A DNA stretch of 33,660 nucleotides from Desulfobulbaceae bacterium (GCA_024640625.1 JAHEER010000034.1:2383-36042), one strand, 5' to 3'; shown: positions 8,890 to 18,050, counted from the first letter of the stretch. Program-made: numbers and translations. The notes: a model not told the origin generated them from the sequence alone.

Positions 8890-10444
8890 ATTCGACCGCC
8901 CGGGTCTCCCGGATGACGGTCACCCGTATCTGCCCCGGGTAGGTAAGCTTTTCTTCGATCGATTTGGCGATGTCCTGGCTCAACAGCACCGCATCACTGT
9001 CTCGCACCGACTCGGAGTTGGCGATGATGCGCAATTCCCTCCCGGCCTGGATGGCATACGACTTGTCCACCCCGTCAAAGGAGTTGGCGATTGCTTCGAG
9101 GTCTTCAAGTCGTTTAACATAACTCTGCAGCATCTCTTTTCTGGCTCCGGGACGGGCACCCGAGAGGGCGTCCGCTGACTGGACCAGCACATCAAGCACG
9201 CTGAGGATCGGCACATCTTCATGATGGGAGCCGATGGAGTAGACAATCTCCTCCTGCTCGCCGTATTTTTTGGCAAGATCCCTGCCGATGATGGCATGTG
9301 AGCCTTCCACTTCATGGTCGACTGCCTTGCCGATATCGTGGAGCAGTCCCGCGCGTTTGGCCAGTTTGACGTCAAGCCCCAGTTCCGCCGCCATGATTCC
9401 GCAGAGGAATGCCACCTCCAGCGAGTGCTGCAGGACATTCTGACCATAGCTGGTCCGGTACTTGAGACGACCGAGAATCTTGATGAGCTCAACATGGACG
9501 CCGTGGGCCCCCACATCGAAGGTGGCCTGTTCGCCGGCTTCCTGCATATCGATTTCCAGATCTTTGGTAACCTTGGCAACGACCTCCTCAATCCGTCCCG
9601 GGTGAATACGACCGTCGTTGATCAACTGATGCAGGGCCAGTCTGGCAACTTCTCTTCTCACCGGGTTGAAGCCGCTGAGAATAACCGCTTCCGGGGTGTC
9701 GTCGATGATGATGTCAATCCCTGTGGCAGCCTCGATGGCCCGGATGTTTCTGCCCTCCCGGCCGATAATCCTGCCTTTCATTTCATCCGAAGGCAGCGGC
9801 ACCATCGAGACGGTTTTGTCGGCGACATAGTCTCCGGCATAGCGTGAGATGGCCAAGGCGATGTAGTTCTTGGCCTTGCGATCCGCCTCCATCTTCATTT
9901 CATTTTCTATTTTCGCCAGCTGCTTGGCGGCATCCATGCGAGCCTGGCTTTCCAAGGATTCCATCAGCAGCTTTTTAGCCTCGTCCTGGCTTATGCCGGC
10001 AATCCTCGAAAGCTCGTAGCGCTGTTTACCGATGAGATTGTCAACCTCTTTGTGCTTGTCTTCAATCTCGTGCTCCCGCTTGGTCAGCCCGCTTTCCTGG
10101 GATTGCAGATCGCTGCGCTTGCGGTCCAGACTGTCCCATTCCTTTTTCAGTTGATCTCGGGATTTTTTGAGCTGCTGGCGCTCATCCTTTAATTCACGCC
10201 GGTCGGCTTTGAGTTCTTCTTCGACGGCCTGCTTGACCTGGTAGGCTTCTTCCTTGCTCTGGAGCTGGGCCTCTTTTTTAAGCTGCTCCGCTTCTACAAT
10301 GGCCGTTTCGATCAATTGTTTGGCCTGCTCCCGGATATTCTGCCGATGCCCTTCGATGAAGCGCTTGCGCAGCACAAATCCGAGAATCAAGCCAACCAGC
10401 AGTCCAGCGGACACAAATATGGAGGGATGGTTGAGCATTTCCAT
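8879..10444 (-). CDS. rny: ribonuclease Y
   Basis: This 521-residue membrane-anchored endoribonuclease initiates mRNA decay. A transmembrane helix at about 9-25 ([17 protein letters not shown]) is followed by a long charged coiled coil to about 190, a KH RNA-binding domain ([21 protein letters not shown], near 222) and an HD phosphohydrolase domain with [12 protein letters not shown]. The length is normal for the family. The ATG at 10444 has AGAGGAAG upstream. It lies upstream of tyrS and overlaps it by 11 bases, and it follows the candidate 6S RNA gene at a distance. Confidence 0.95.
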   Translation of the reverse strand: MEMLNHPSIFVSAGLLVGLILGFVLRKRFIEGHRQNIREQAKQLIETAIVEAEQLKKEAQLQSKEEAYQVKQAVEEELKADRRELKDERQQLKKSRDQLKKEWDSLDRKRSDLQSQESGLTKREHEIEDKHKEVDNLIGKQRYELSRIAGISQDEAKKLLMESLESQARMDAAKQLAKIENEMKMEADRKAKNYIALAISRYAGDYVADKTVSMVPLPSDEMKGRIIGREGRNIRAIEAATGIDIIIDDTPEAVILSGFNPVRREVARLALHQLINDGRIHPGRIEEVVAKVTKDLEIDMQEAGEQATFDVGAHGVHVELIKILGRLKYRTSYGQNVLQHSLEVAFLCGIMAAELGLDVKLAKRAGLLHDIGKAVDHEVEGSHAIIGRDLAKKYGEQEEIVYSIGSHHEDVPILSVLDVLVQSADALSGARPGARKEMLQSYVKRLEDLEAIANSFDGVDKSYAIQAGRELRIIANSESVRDSDAVLLSQDIAKSIEEKLTYPGQIRVTVIRETRAVEYAK

Positions 10445-10605
10445 AACAACTTCCTCTGTCTATCGATCAATTACAGGCTGCCCGGCTAAGGACAACGGGC
10501 ACAGGGAAGGAAATGCCATCGGCGGGATCGGTTTTGCTCCTCAGGGAAACGCAAAACCTGCTGGAATATCCGGCAGTTCCGGACACCTCCCGATCTCGGG
10601 TTGAG

Positions 10606-10625
10606 GAGCCGCAGGGGTGCGGCTC
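10606..10625. other. perfect GC hairpin in the rny leader
   Basis: GAGCCGCA at 10606-10613 pairs perfectly with TGCGGCTC at 10618-10625 around a four-base loop. It lies about 160 bases upstream of the rny start with no T run. The surrounding region 10445-10839 has no convincing gene. It may be a leader structure of the rny mRNA. Confidence 0.35.
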
Positions 10626-10839
10626 GCGTGCGGGACCGGTGGGTCTCAGCATGTATGTAAAATCAGTCGACGGGTACCAGAGTGATCGATGTTAACCGAT
10701 CAGCCGTGTTCTGCGGCACCCAGCTGAACTGATGAACTCCTCGACAGATTTCATTACCTCATCCGAAGGCGCTTCTGTAATTAACCGCTGTTACGCCTCA
10801 AGGGCAGCCGGGCTTATGGACCGACTGCATCTATATAGT

Positions 10840-10871
10840 AAAACGATGAACGGCCTTCCCGCCGTTCATCG
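10840..10871 (-). terminator. terminator downstream of the candidate 6S RNA
   Basis: On the minus strand an 11-bp perfect stem (10861-10871 with 10844-10854) closes a 6-base loop and is followed by TTTT (10843-10840). It lies just after the closing stem of the candidate 6S RNA and before the rny leader. Confidence 0.7.
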
Positions 10872-10882
10872 TAGCATAAAAC

Positions 10883-11053
10883 ATTTCCCCACCCTGCCGT
10901 GTCTGCAGGACAAGTTAAACCTATCGAAATAGGTGGGACTCGCGTGCTGACTTCAGGAAAGTCATGCGACCTTCCTTCCGAAAACAGTGGTAAGTCCCTT
11001 TTAATGGGAGTTGGCTCAACAACACTACAAATCACCAACAGCGCAGGGAAAAT
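10883..11053 (-). ncRNA. ssrS: candidate 6S RNA (ssrS)
   Basis: A gene-free 690-base gap separates zapA from the rny leader, and 6S RNA commonly sits downstream of zapA in Proteobacteria. On the minus strand, the ends can pair as a closing stem (ATTTTCCCTGC at 11053-11043 with GCAGGG then GGGGAAAT at 10897-10883), giving a 171-base RNA, close to the usual 6S size. A small hairpin CCACCTAT-TTCG-ATAGGT lies on the 3' side, reminiscent of the 3' central-bubble hairpin of enterobacterial 6S. An independent terminator follows. 6S RNA binds the housekeeping RNA polymerase holoenzyme. The ends are approximate, and the assignment rests on location, size and partial structure rather than an alignment. 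Confidence 0.65.
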
Positions 11054-11196
11054 CCCAACCTGGGCCACAATTCGGCCAGGTCCCAAATACACCACTTTTT
11101 TTGTCAAAATTACAACATTATAGCAAAAGTCTCGAAGACTTCTTTACCAATATTGTAGCAGATTTACACCAAAACAAAAGCAAAAATTCCCGCGCT

Positions 11197-11505
11197 CTAA
11201 CGCTCATCGACAAGAACGAAGCCGAGGCGGTCGCTGAGCTCCTCGAGCTTGGCTGAAGTTTCTTGTTTATAGCGGCTATGTTCCTGTTGTAACTTGTTAT
11301 AATTCGATGCCAGGTTGAGGCAGGCCATCATTGCGATTTTACTGACCGGGATTGTTCCCCCGGGTTTATCCCCGCCCCCGACCGATTCAATCTGTTCCCG
11401 GACCAGGGACAGTATGTTCTCCATCTCTTCTTCCGAAGCACCTGTGTAGAACGCGAAATTCTGTCCCAGGAGGGTGAATTCTACCAATCGTTCAGACTCT
11501 GACAT
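11197..11505 (-). CDS. zapA: cell division protein ZapA
   Basis: This 102-residue protein has the ZapA layout. An N-terminal beta/alpha head (VEFTLLGQNFAFYTGASEE) is followed by a helix containing KIAMMACLNLASNYNKLQQE and a C-terminal coiled coil. ZapA bundles FtsZ protofilaments at the division ring. It lies 58 bases downstream of the ZapB-like gene and just upstream of the candidate 6S RNA, matching the conserved zapA-ssrS order. Confidence 0.85.
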   Translation of the reverse strand: MSESERLVEFTLLGQNFAFYTGASEEEMENILSLVREQIESVGGGDKPGGTIPVSKIAMMACLNLASNYNKLQQEHSRYKQETSAKLEELSDRLGFVLVDER

Positions 11506-11563
11506 TGTCTATCGACGCCTTATATTGCTGGAATCAAACGGTACAGCTGCCCCGGCCTTTCAG

Positions 11564-11944
11564 CTAGCCGCTGAACAGATTCTTCTGGGCCTTGGCGCTC
11601 TTACCAGCTTTGCTCTTCTTTTTTACAGGCGGTTCACCGTCCTCCGGGTCTTCTTCAGATTCTTCGTCCTCCTCATCCCCGCCGGCGGAGCCGTCGCCGC
11701 CCGCGTCCTCGTCAATCTCAGTCTCCCACTTTTCGATCTGGCCGATGAGAGTGGTAACCCGGTCGCGCATTACCCCACGTTCTGAATCGAGTGAGTCGAG
11801 TTCCTGCTTGTATTTATCGTTTTCCGCCTGCAGATCAACGAGGCGCTGCTCGATACTCTGCTTTTCTTTCTTCAATTTTGCATAGCCGTCCAGCAAGCGT
11901 TCAATATACTGTTCGAGACGGACTAGTTCGCTGTCGCTTCCCAT
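11564..11944 (-). CDS. zapB: ZapB-like cell division coiled-coil protein with acidic tail
   Basis: The protein has 126 residues. Residues 4-75 are a continuous coiled coil (LEQYIERLLDGYAKLKKEKQSIEQ and following heptads) typical of ZapB-like partners encoded beside zapA. Residues 76-105 are almost entirely Glu, Asp and Gly, followed by a basic KKKSKAGKSAKAQK stretch and NLFSG. The charge-segregated tail is longer than in ordinary ZapB and may serve in protein contacts. GAGGG precedes the ATG. The assignment rests on the coiled coil and the zapA neighbour. Confidence 0.65.
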   Translation of the reverse strand: MGSDSELVRLEQYIERLLDGYAKLKKEKQSIEQRLVDLQAENDKYKQELDSLDSERGVMRDRVTTLIGQIEKWETEIDEDAGGDGSAGGDEEDEESEEDPEDGEPPVKKKSKAGKSAKAQKNLFSG

Positions 11945-12047
11945 ATTTTTCCCTCGCTTATGCGTTAACGTTGAATCTGACTATACCATGGTACTTGAAC
12001 ACCGCAACCTCTATTGGAGCGGTGCTTTTTTGGCGTCTCCCAAACCC

Positions 12048-12530
12048 TCAGCGCACGTATCTCCAGCTTAGCGGCCGGTTATTTTCATACGGCATGTAGC
12101 CATGAAAAATTCTTGGATCAGCGTCGAAAACCAGCGGCAGAAAATATTTATCCCCATCCCACATGGGCAACTCCAGAAGTTTATCGACCTCATGCCAGAG
12201 CAGCCTTCCCTCTGAATTTTCGGCATAGGGTGAGCCGCTGAATTTCTCTATCAGATAGATAAAACCGAACCAGTCCTCTCCGTCCGGGCCGAAACCGGTC
12301 CAGTTTATCGTTCCCCTGAGGACCACCTCCTCGCAGATAATGCCGGCCTCTTCTTTAATTTCTCTACAAATACAGTCATGAATGCTTTCCTGGGCTTCCA
12401 TTTTGCCGCCCAGGCCATTGTATTTGCCGTAATGAGGATCGTCGGTCCGTAAATTGCGGTGGACAAGCAAGGTCTTCCGGCGGTCTTCCGACAAAACGTA
12501 GCCCAACGTGGCCACTATCGGGGTGTACAC
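12048..12530 (-). CDS. Nudix hydrolase, MutT/8-oxo-dGTP diphosphatase-like
   Basis: This 160-residue protein has an intact Nudix box from about residue 42 to 66 (GKMEAQESIHDCICREIKEE followed by AGI), matching G-x5-E-x7-REUxEExGU. The start MYTPIVATLGYVLSED and the YNGLGGK approach resemble 8-oxo-dGTP diphosphatases that cleanse oxidised nucleotides. Other nucleoside diphosphate substrates are possible. A strong AAGGAG ribosome-binding site lies 7 bases before the ATG. Confidence 0.85.
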   Translation of the reverse strand: MYTPIVATLGYVLSEDRRKTLLVHRNLRTDDPHYGKYNGLGGKMEAQESIHDCICREIKEEAGIICEEVVLRGTINWTGFGPDGEDWFGFIYLIEKFSGSPYAENSEGRLLWHEVDKLLELPMWDGDKYFLPLVFDADPRIFHGYMPYENNRPLSWRYVR

Positions 12531-12719
12531 ATTATCTCCTTGTTATTGTTTTAAATTGCATTACAATTGCTGACATCGTTAGTTTGATGATTGGCCCGAT
12601 GGAGAGCAAGGTATCCTCAGGGCAGAAATTATAAATGAAATCCCCCACTGGAGTGTGATAAGATTGCTCCGCAGTTATACGGACGCATCCCCGAACGCCA
12701 GACCTTCACTTTGTTTTTC

Positions 12720-14627
12720 ATGACCCCAGTCCCGTGTAAAACTTCTGCGGCGCTAATTACCAGTCTGGTTGTCACCGTATTATGGATCGGCCAGCTCCTC
12801 GGCCCTGTCCCAGCGCAGGCTCAGGCAGATCCTCGTAACTTTCCGGAATATAAAATAATTTCCACCAATGTTTCGTTTTGGGAAAAAGTATACTCGACCT
12901 ATTCGGTAAATACTTCAATTATCCATGACCAACACAACCTCGGTCGCATATACGCCACCGTCACCCTGCTCGAAGATGGGTTTCCCGATGCTCGAAAGCA
13001 CAACAGCAAAAAAATAAACCAGGTCAAGACTCACATCAGGACCATTCTCCTCAAACTGGCCCGGAATTCGCACCCGAAAACCAGGGAAGAAAAGCGGATC
13101 GCGGCTCTCTTTCCTGCTTCTGCGACACCCTCAGCCTACCGCGAGGCCGCCGAAAATATCAGGGCCCAGACCGGTCTGAAGGAGCGCTTCAGGGAGGGGG
13201 TGGTGCGCTCGGGTGCCTATATGAACGAGCTGAGGCGAATCTTCAGGTCTCACGGTCTGCCCGAGGACCTTGCCTACCTGCCCCATGTGGAATCCTCATT
13301 CAATCCCCAAGCATTCAGTAAATTCGGAGCGGCCGGCATGTGGCAGTTTACCCACACTACCGGCAAGGAATATCTGACCATTAACTACATAATCGATGAA
13401 CGCAGGGATCCGATCATCTCGGCCCGGGCCGCCGCCAAATTCTTAAGACGCAATTACGAGCAGCTTGGGAGCTGGCCGCTGGCGCTGACCGCCTACAACT
13501 ACGGACCTGCAGGAATGAAACGGGCTGTCAAGCAGGAAGGAAGCTACGAGAGGATCTTCAAAAACTACAACAAAGGCCATTTCAAGTTTGCCTCACGCAA
13601 CTTCTATTCGGAATTCCTGGCAGCGGTAAAGGCCGCTAAAAAAATGGAGAATTCCGGCCTCGAGCTGGAGCAGCCGCTGCGCGCGGTTACGGTAAAAATG
13701 CCGGCTTATGCGCGGGCGGATAAGCTATGTGAGTATCTGGGAATCAGCCCCGAACTGCTGCGCAGATATAACCCGGCCCTGCGTGATCCGGTATTTAAGG
13801 GAACAAAACACATCCCTAAGAATTACATCCTGAAACTTCCCTATCGCTTTAACAACAGCAGAATGTTGAGCGCCGCGCCGCCCTACATCTTCAGTTCCCA
13901 GCAGAAACGCTCAAAATTCTATCAAGTACGCTCCGGCGACTCTGCCAGTGCCATCGCCAAAGCTCACAAGGTCTCCGTCCAGGACCTGATTCGGGCCAAC
14001 AATCTCAACAAAAAAGCGATGATTCGGGTGGGCCAGAACCTGCGTATCCCGACTTCATCCCAGGCTGGCGCACCTGTGCAGGTGGCCGGCACCACTTCTA
14101 CCCTGCCCGAACTAAAGGAAACCAAGAAATCGCCGCCAACCGGCTCAGTGCAGCCAGCCTTCGAGCAGGATCTGACGGTGGCCGGCAACTTGAAAGTCTC
14201 CAACCCCGAGAAAAGAAACAATCTGCTCGTCGGCACCATCGAAGTTCAGCCTGACGAATCGATCCGGCTGCTGGCAGACTGGCTCAAAGTTACCCCCAAT
14301 TCCATCCGTATCAACAACAATCTGTCCAACAACAGTGACATACACCCCGGTCAAAAGATCCAGCTCGATTTCATCAACACCAAAATAGCAGCATTTGAGG
14401 AAAACCGTTTCGATTTCCATCAGGAACTTCAGGAAGATTTCTTCAGTTCCTACCAGGTGGTCGGCTTTAACAGCTACCGGGTGAAAAACGGTGATACGAT
14501 TTGGGAGCTCTGCCGAAAGCAATTCGACGTGCCTCTGTGGTTATTAAAGAAATACAATGAAAACCTCAATTATACCCACCTGGAACTGGCCAGCACACTC
14601 CAGGTGCCGATATTAAAAGAGATATGA
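12720..14627 (+). CDS. mltD: membrane-bound lytic murein transglycosylase D-like, three LysM domains
   Basis: This 635-residue exported protein cleaves peptidoglycan glycan strands. A signal peptide spans about residues 1-37 (ALITSLVVTVLWIGQLL, then PAQAQA). The SLT domain runs from about 165 to 310 with catalytic Glu191 in HVESSF, followed by GAAGMWQFTHTT and LALTAYNYGP. LysM peptidoglycan-binding repeats lie at about 400-445, 505-550 and 585-630. No lipobox cysteine is evident, unlike E. coli MltD. The ATG at 12720 gives a clean signal peptide; a TTG at 12711 would add three residues. The ribosome-binding site is weak. Confidence 0.88.
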   Translation: MTPVPCKTSAALITSLVVTVLWIGQLLGPVPAQAQADPRNFPEYKIISTNVSFWEKVYSTYSVNTSIIHDQHNLGRIYATVTLLEDGFPDARKHNSKKINQVKTHIRTILLKLARNSHPKTREEKRIAALFPASATPSAYREAAENIRAQTGLKERFREGVVRSGAYMNELRRIFRSHGLPEDLAYLPHVESSFNPQAFSKFGAAGMWQFTHTTGKEYLTINYIIDERRDPIISARAAAKFLRRNYEQLGSWPLALTAYNYGPAGMKRAVKQEGSYERIFKNYNKGHFKFASRNFYSEFLAAVKAAKKMENSGLELEQPLRAVTVKMPAYARADKLCEYLGISPELLRRYNPALRDPVFKGTKHIPKNYILKLPYRFNNSRMLSAAPPYIFSSQQKRSKFYQVRSGDSASAIAKAHKVSVQDLIRANNLNKKAMIRVGQNLRIPTSSQAGAPVQVAGTTSTLPELKETKKSPPTGSVQPAFEQDLTVAGNLKVSNPEKRNNLLVGTIEVQPDESIRLLADWLKVTPNSIRINNNLSNNSDIHPGQKIQLDFINTKIAAFEENRFDFHQELQEDFFSSYQVVGFNSYRVKNGDTIWELCRKQFDVPLWLLKKYNENLNYTHLELASTLQVPILKEI

Positions 14628-14662
14628 TCGTCACGGGATAGCAGGCCGCGGTGGAGGAGCAC

Positions 14663-15028
14663 ATGATGGATATCAGTAAAACGATTGCTGAAATGAAAAG
14701 CCGGCCTGACTTCAATGAAAACGTCGGCATGGTCCTGGTACACAACGGTATCGTGCGGGGCTGGTCCCGCCAGGACCGATCTCCTGTTTCGTCCATAGAA
14801 GTGCACGCCGATATCGATCGAATCGCTGCACTCAGGGAAGAATTTTTACAATTACCAGGAATTTATGATATTGTTATCGAGGCCCGTTCAGGGCTTCTCA
14901 GGCCTGGGGACGATCTTCTCTTCATTGTCGTCGCGGGCGATATCAGGGAGCATGTAAAACCGGTCCTTGCCGATCTACTCGACAGGGTCAAAAGTGAGGC
15001 GGTCACCAAAATAGAGCTGGGCGATTGA
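14663..15028 (+). CDS. moaE: MoaE-like molybdenum cofactor biosynthesis protein (divergent)
   Basis: The protein has 121 residues, starting at the ATG behind GGAGGA. It resembles the MoaE variants of Desulfobacterota: FNENVGMVLVHNGIVRGWSR near the start, and GLLRPGDDLLFIVVAGDIREHV near residue 85, matching the MoaE stretch that in E. coli reads HRIGELWPGDEIVFVGVTSAHR. By eye both histidines of that stretch are replaced (EARSG and GDIRE), while lysines in VKS and TKI align with the active-site lysines. MoaE is the large subunit of molybdopterin synthase, so it could serve the formate dehydrogenase cofactor. No moaD is adjacent. Confidence 0.65.
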   Translation: MMDISKTIAEMKSRPDFNENVGMVLVHNGIVRGWSRQDRSPVSSIEVHADIDRIAALREEFLQLPGIYDIVIEARSGLLRPGDDLLFIVVAGDIREHVKPVLADLLDRVKSEAVTKIELGD

Positions 15029-15057
15029 GCGCCGCACAGGAAGGGTCCCCAAAGGTC

Positions 15058-16521
15058 ATGTCACTTATATCTCACACGAGACGTTCTGAGAAACTGGCAC
15101 GCCGAGAAGAGAAACACAGCAAAGTTTTCACCTGGGCCGACGATATTCCGGTGGATGGTTCCGCTCCCCAGCGCTGGCTCCACCGGTTTGCCCGTATCGT
15201 GCTGATCTGTCTGAGAGAGATGGGGGAAAACGTGCTGACAATTCGGGCCGGCTACCTGACCTATGCGTTGCTTCTGTCCATGGTGCCGATTCTGGCAATG
15301 AGCACCGCGGTTGTCAAAGGCCTCGGCGGCGGGAATCAGCTCCGCGAGCTGGCCTACAGGTACATAGAGACGCTGGAGGAAACCGCACCGGCTCTTCAGC
15401 TGGCGCCCTCGACCGGTGATGCTGAGACGGTTCAGGAAGAGGGGGTCGATGCACAAACAGCCGACCTGGGATCCCATTTACGCTCAGCGGCCGATAAAAT
15501 TTTCAATTACGTCGATAAGACAAACTTCGCCACCCTCGGCACCTTCGGTATGGTGGGCATCTTTCTCTCGGTGATCCTGGTCCTGGGCCAGATAGAAAAA
15601 TCTCTCAACGTCATCTGGAAGGTCAAGGACGGTCGCTCGATCCTGCGAAAAGTAGCCGATTACATCGCCCTGATGATCCTCTTTCCAATTTCCATAAACG
15701 TCGCATTGGCCGCCGGCACGATGCTGGAAAGCCAGGCATTGAACGTGCATCTGGATAAGTTTTTCCCGATAATCTGGCTCCAGACCCTTCTATTCAATGG
15801 AGTTCCTATTCTTTTTCTGAGCCTCACCCTGTACGTTATCTACATATTCTTCCCCAACACCAAAACCGGCGGGCTGCCAACCATGATCGGCGCTCTCATC
15901 GCCGGCTTCTTCTGGTTCCTGACCCAGAATATCTACCTCAGCATGCAGATCGGCGTGGCTAAATACAATGCCATTTACGGTTCTTTTGCCACCATCCCAC
16001 TGTTTCTGGCCTGGGTCTGGGTGGCCTGGCTCTTTGTGCTCATCGGGGCCCAGATAGCCTATGCCATTCAAAATGAACCGACCTACCACTTCACCAGCAA
16101 AACATTCGAACCGTCTCTGCGGCTCAGTGCTGCCCTCGATGTGTGCAGAACCGTCGGAGAGCGCTTCAACTCAGCCGAACAGACACTAAGTGACGACCTG
16201 ATCAACAGTCACCGGGACTATCCTCCTGAACTTGTCGGAAGAACGGTAGACACACTAGTCGACGCTGGATTACTGCACCATTCCAGCGAGACCGGTGAAA
16301 TCATTCCTTCCCGGCCACCGGACAAAATATCCAGCCGTGTTATCGTTGAAACCGTTCTGGGAACCGAGACGCCGGCCACCTTGGGCGGCGCACAGGCGGC
16401 CCAGGCGGTCGAAGGGGCAACGGAGAGATTTACAGAACATGAGGTGGGCGCTCGCCCATCCAACCCGGCCCCACCGGACAATTCCGGCGGAACTGCGTCA
16501 GCGGACCAAAACAAGACATAG
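15058..16521 (+). CDS. YihY/BrkB-family integral membrane protein
   Basis: This 487-residue protein shows the YihY pattern. After a charged N-terminus, ENVLTIRAGYLTYALLLSMVPILAM is the first membrane segment. Further segments are LGTFGMVGIFLSVILVLGQIE, YIALMILFPISINVALAAG, LFNGVPILFLSLTLYVIYIFF, a GALIAGFFWFLTQ segment, and AWVWVAWLFVLIGAQIAYA. A cytoplasmic winged-helix-like region follows (about 355-440), then a Pro/Ala-rich tail. The function of the family is not settled, and the old 'RNase BN' label is wrong. The ATG at 15058 was preferred over a TTG at 15025 that overlaps the MoaE-like stop. It may be co-transcribed with that gene. Confidence 0.8.
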   Translation: MSLISHTRRSEKLARREEKHSKVFTWADDIPVDGSAPQRWLHRFARIVLICLREMGENVLTIRAGYLTYALLLSMVPILAMSTAVVKGLGGGNQLRELAYRYIETLEETAPALQLAPSTGDAETVQEEGVDAQTADLGSHLRSAADKIFNYVDKTNFATLGTFGMVGIFLSVILVLGQIEKSLNVIWKVKDGRSILRKVADYIALMILFPISINVALAAGTMLESQALNVHLDKFFPIIWLQTLLFNGVPILFLSLTLYVIYIFFPNTKTGGLPTMIGALIAGFFWFLTQNIYLSMQIGVAKYNAIYGSFATIPLFLAWVWVAWLFVLIGAQIAYAIQNEPTYHFTSKTFEPSLRLSAALDVCRTVGERFNSAEQTLSDDLINSHRDYPPELVGRTVDTLVDAGLLHHSSETGEIIPSRPPDKISSRVIVETVLGTETPATLGGAQAAQAVEGATERFTEHEVGARPSNPAPPDNSGGTASADQNKT

Positions 16522-16541
16522 AAGCCGCGTCCAGCTGCCCT

Positions 16542-18050
16542 TCAGCGAGCACTGAATTCCTCTTCCTGCTTTTCTGCACAGTTAAGCTTGCAGCACTCGG
16601 GCAGTTCAATGACAATGGTTGTTCCAGCCCCTTTTTTAGAATCCACCAGGATTTTGCCGTGGTGGGCCTCAATGATACCGTTACAGAATATCAGACCAAG
16701 CCCGGTGCCGGTTTCTCCCTTGGTGCCCTTGCTGCTGGTTTTGATATCGGTCCGGAACAGGTTCTCAGCGTAGTCGCGACTCATCCCCTCACCGTTGTCC
16801 TTGACGGCCACACTCATGGGCCGCTGCGGATCGGGCAGCAGCAGTTCGACCGTGCCGCCGCGCTGGCTGAACTTGATGGCGTTGGACATGAGATTATTGA
16901 GTACCACGAAATAGAGGTGACGATCGGCGTAGACTTCGGCCTCGGGAGGTATGGAATTGATCATCCTGATGGCCTTGTCAAAGGCCTGATTGATAAAGTT
17001 CTGAACGACCTCTCGGGCCATTTCGTGAACATTGAAAAACGACTTTTCCAGCTTTATGCCGCCGGTCTCAAGCCGGTCCATGGACAGCAAATTGTCGATC
17101 ATCTGCAGCATCCGCTGGCCGTTGATCACTATATTTTCCAGAAACTGACGATGAATTTCGTGATCGAAATGCTCCCTTGCCAGTATTCGTTTAAGCATCT
17201 GGGTCATCGAATAAAAGGGAGATTTCAAATCATGGGCCACCAGCGCCACCAGGCGGCTGCGGGTGCCCATGGCCAGTTCTGCCTGCCGGCGTGCTTCCTG
17301 CAAAAAGTGCTCGATACTCTTCTGTTCGGTAATGTCGATGGCGATCTCCAACTTCACGAAGCGCCCGTCCGACCATCTTATGGCCTGATCCTTGGCCCGA
17401 TACCACTTTTTATTAAAGGGATTCTGATACTCCCATTGATAGGGTTCAAGCGGCTGATCGGCAGTGCTAAGTAAGCGCTGATTATTGCAGAACATGCAGG
17501 GTTTGTCCTCGGCCGAGTGAATAAGCTGGTGACATTTTTTTCCCACCGGGTCAAAACCGAACAGCCTGCGCAGGTAGTCGTTGGCAAACAGAATTTCATG
17601 GGTTTCGAAATCGACCACGTAGATGATGCCCTCGATGGTGCCGACGATGCCCGATAACAGTTCATTGGACTGTTTGAGTTGGGCTTCGGTTTCCAGTCTC
17701 TCGGCAATTTCATTGCTCAGCTGGTGGTTGCGCTGGTCAAGCTCACGGGTACGCTGGCCGATCTTCTCCTCGAGTTCAGCAAGATGATCTATCTGCTGTA
17801 TATATCTGAATTCTTTTTCCCGCCGTGCGTTGATGCGATACTGGGCCAGCAGAAAACAGACCACACCAAAAAACACCAGCAGGATAGCGGCACCATACTC
17901 GAGCGGAATGGCGTCGATTTTTTTTAAATGGAGTGAGATGAACAGCAGTAAAAGCCCGGCGAACCCCCAGAGAAAGAGCAGAATCGTTTGTCCGACAATT
18001 CCAGAGAAAATTCTCTTCAACCGCACTTCTCTGGATGATTTGCCCGCCAT
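16542..18050 (-). CDS. PAS-domain membrane sensor histidine kinase
   Basis: The protein has 502 residues. Two transmembrane helices (about 18-40 and 51-70) are joined by a very short loop, so there is no real periplasmic sensor. A coiled coil (75-130) is followed by a PAS domain (about 130-243) with a Cys/His-rich stretch, CHQLIHSAEDKPCMFC (168-183), which could bind a metal or sense redox. The HisKA domain has phospho-acceptor His273 in VAHDLKSP, and a full ATPase domain with TGLGLIFCNGIIEAHHG completes the kinase. No response regulator is adjacent. It is convergent with the YihY gene, with only 20 bases between stops. Confidence 0.85.
   Translation of the reverse strand: MAGKSSREVRLKRIFSGIVGQTILLFLWGFAGLLLLFISLHLKKIDAIPLEYGAAILLVFFGVVCFLLAQYRINARREKEFRYIQQIDHLAELEEKIGQRTRELDQRNHQLSNEIAERLETEAQLKQSNELLSGIVGTIEGIIYVVDFETHEILFANDYLRRLFGFDPVGKKCHQLIHSAEDKPCMFCNNQRLLSTADQPLEPYQWEYQNPFNKKWYRAKDQAIRWSDGRFVKLEIAIDITEQKSIEHFLQEARRQAELAMGTRSRLVALVAHDLKSPFYSMTQMLKRILAREHFDHEIHRQFLENIVINGQRMLQMIDNLLSMDRLETGGIKLEKSFFNVHEMAREVVQNFINQAFDKAIRMINSIPPEAEVYADRHLYFVVLNNLMSNAIKFSQRGGTVELLLPDPQRPMSVAVKDNGEGMSRDYAENLFRTDIKTSSKGTKGETGTGLGLIFCNGIIEAHHGKILVDSKKGAGTTIVIELPECCKLNCAEKQEEEFSAR

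Noticed and set aside
10692..10754. 20-residue minus-strand micro-ORF with GATGAGG upstream, in the rny leader.
   Set aside because: Too short to support, and no recognisable leader-peptide feature such as a run of regulatory codons.
10950..10990. CGGAAGGAAG on the minus strand resembles the SRP RNA loop, and GGAAAGTC on the plus strand resembles RNase P.
   Set aside because: The surrounding bases do not form the SRP helix 8 or RNase P core pairing. Size, ends and zapA context fit 6S RNA better.
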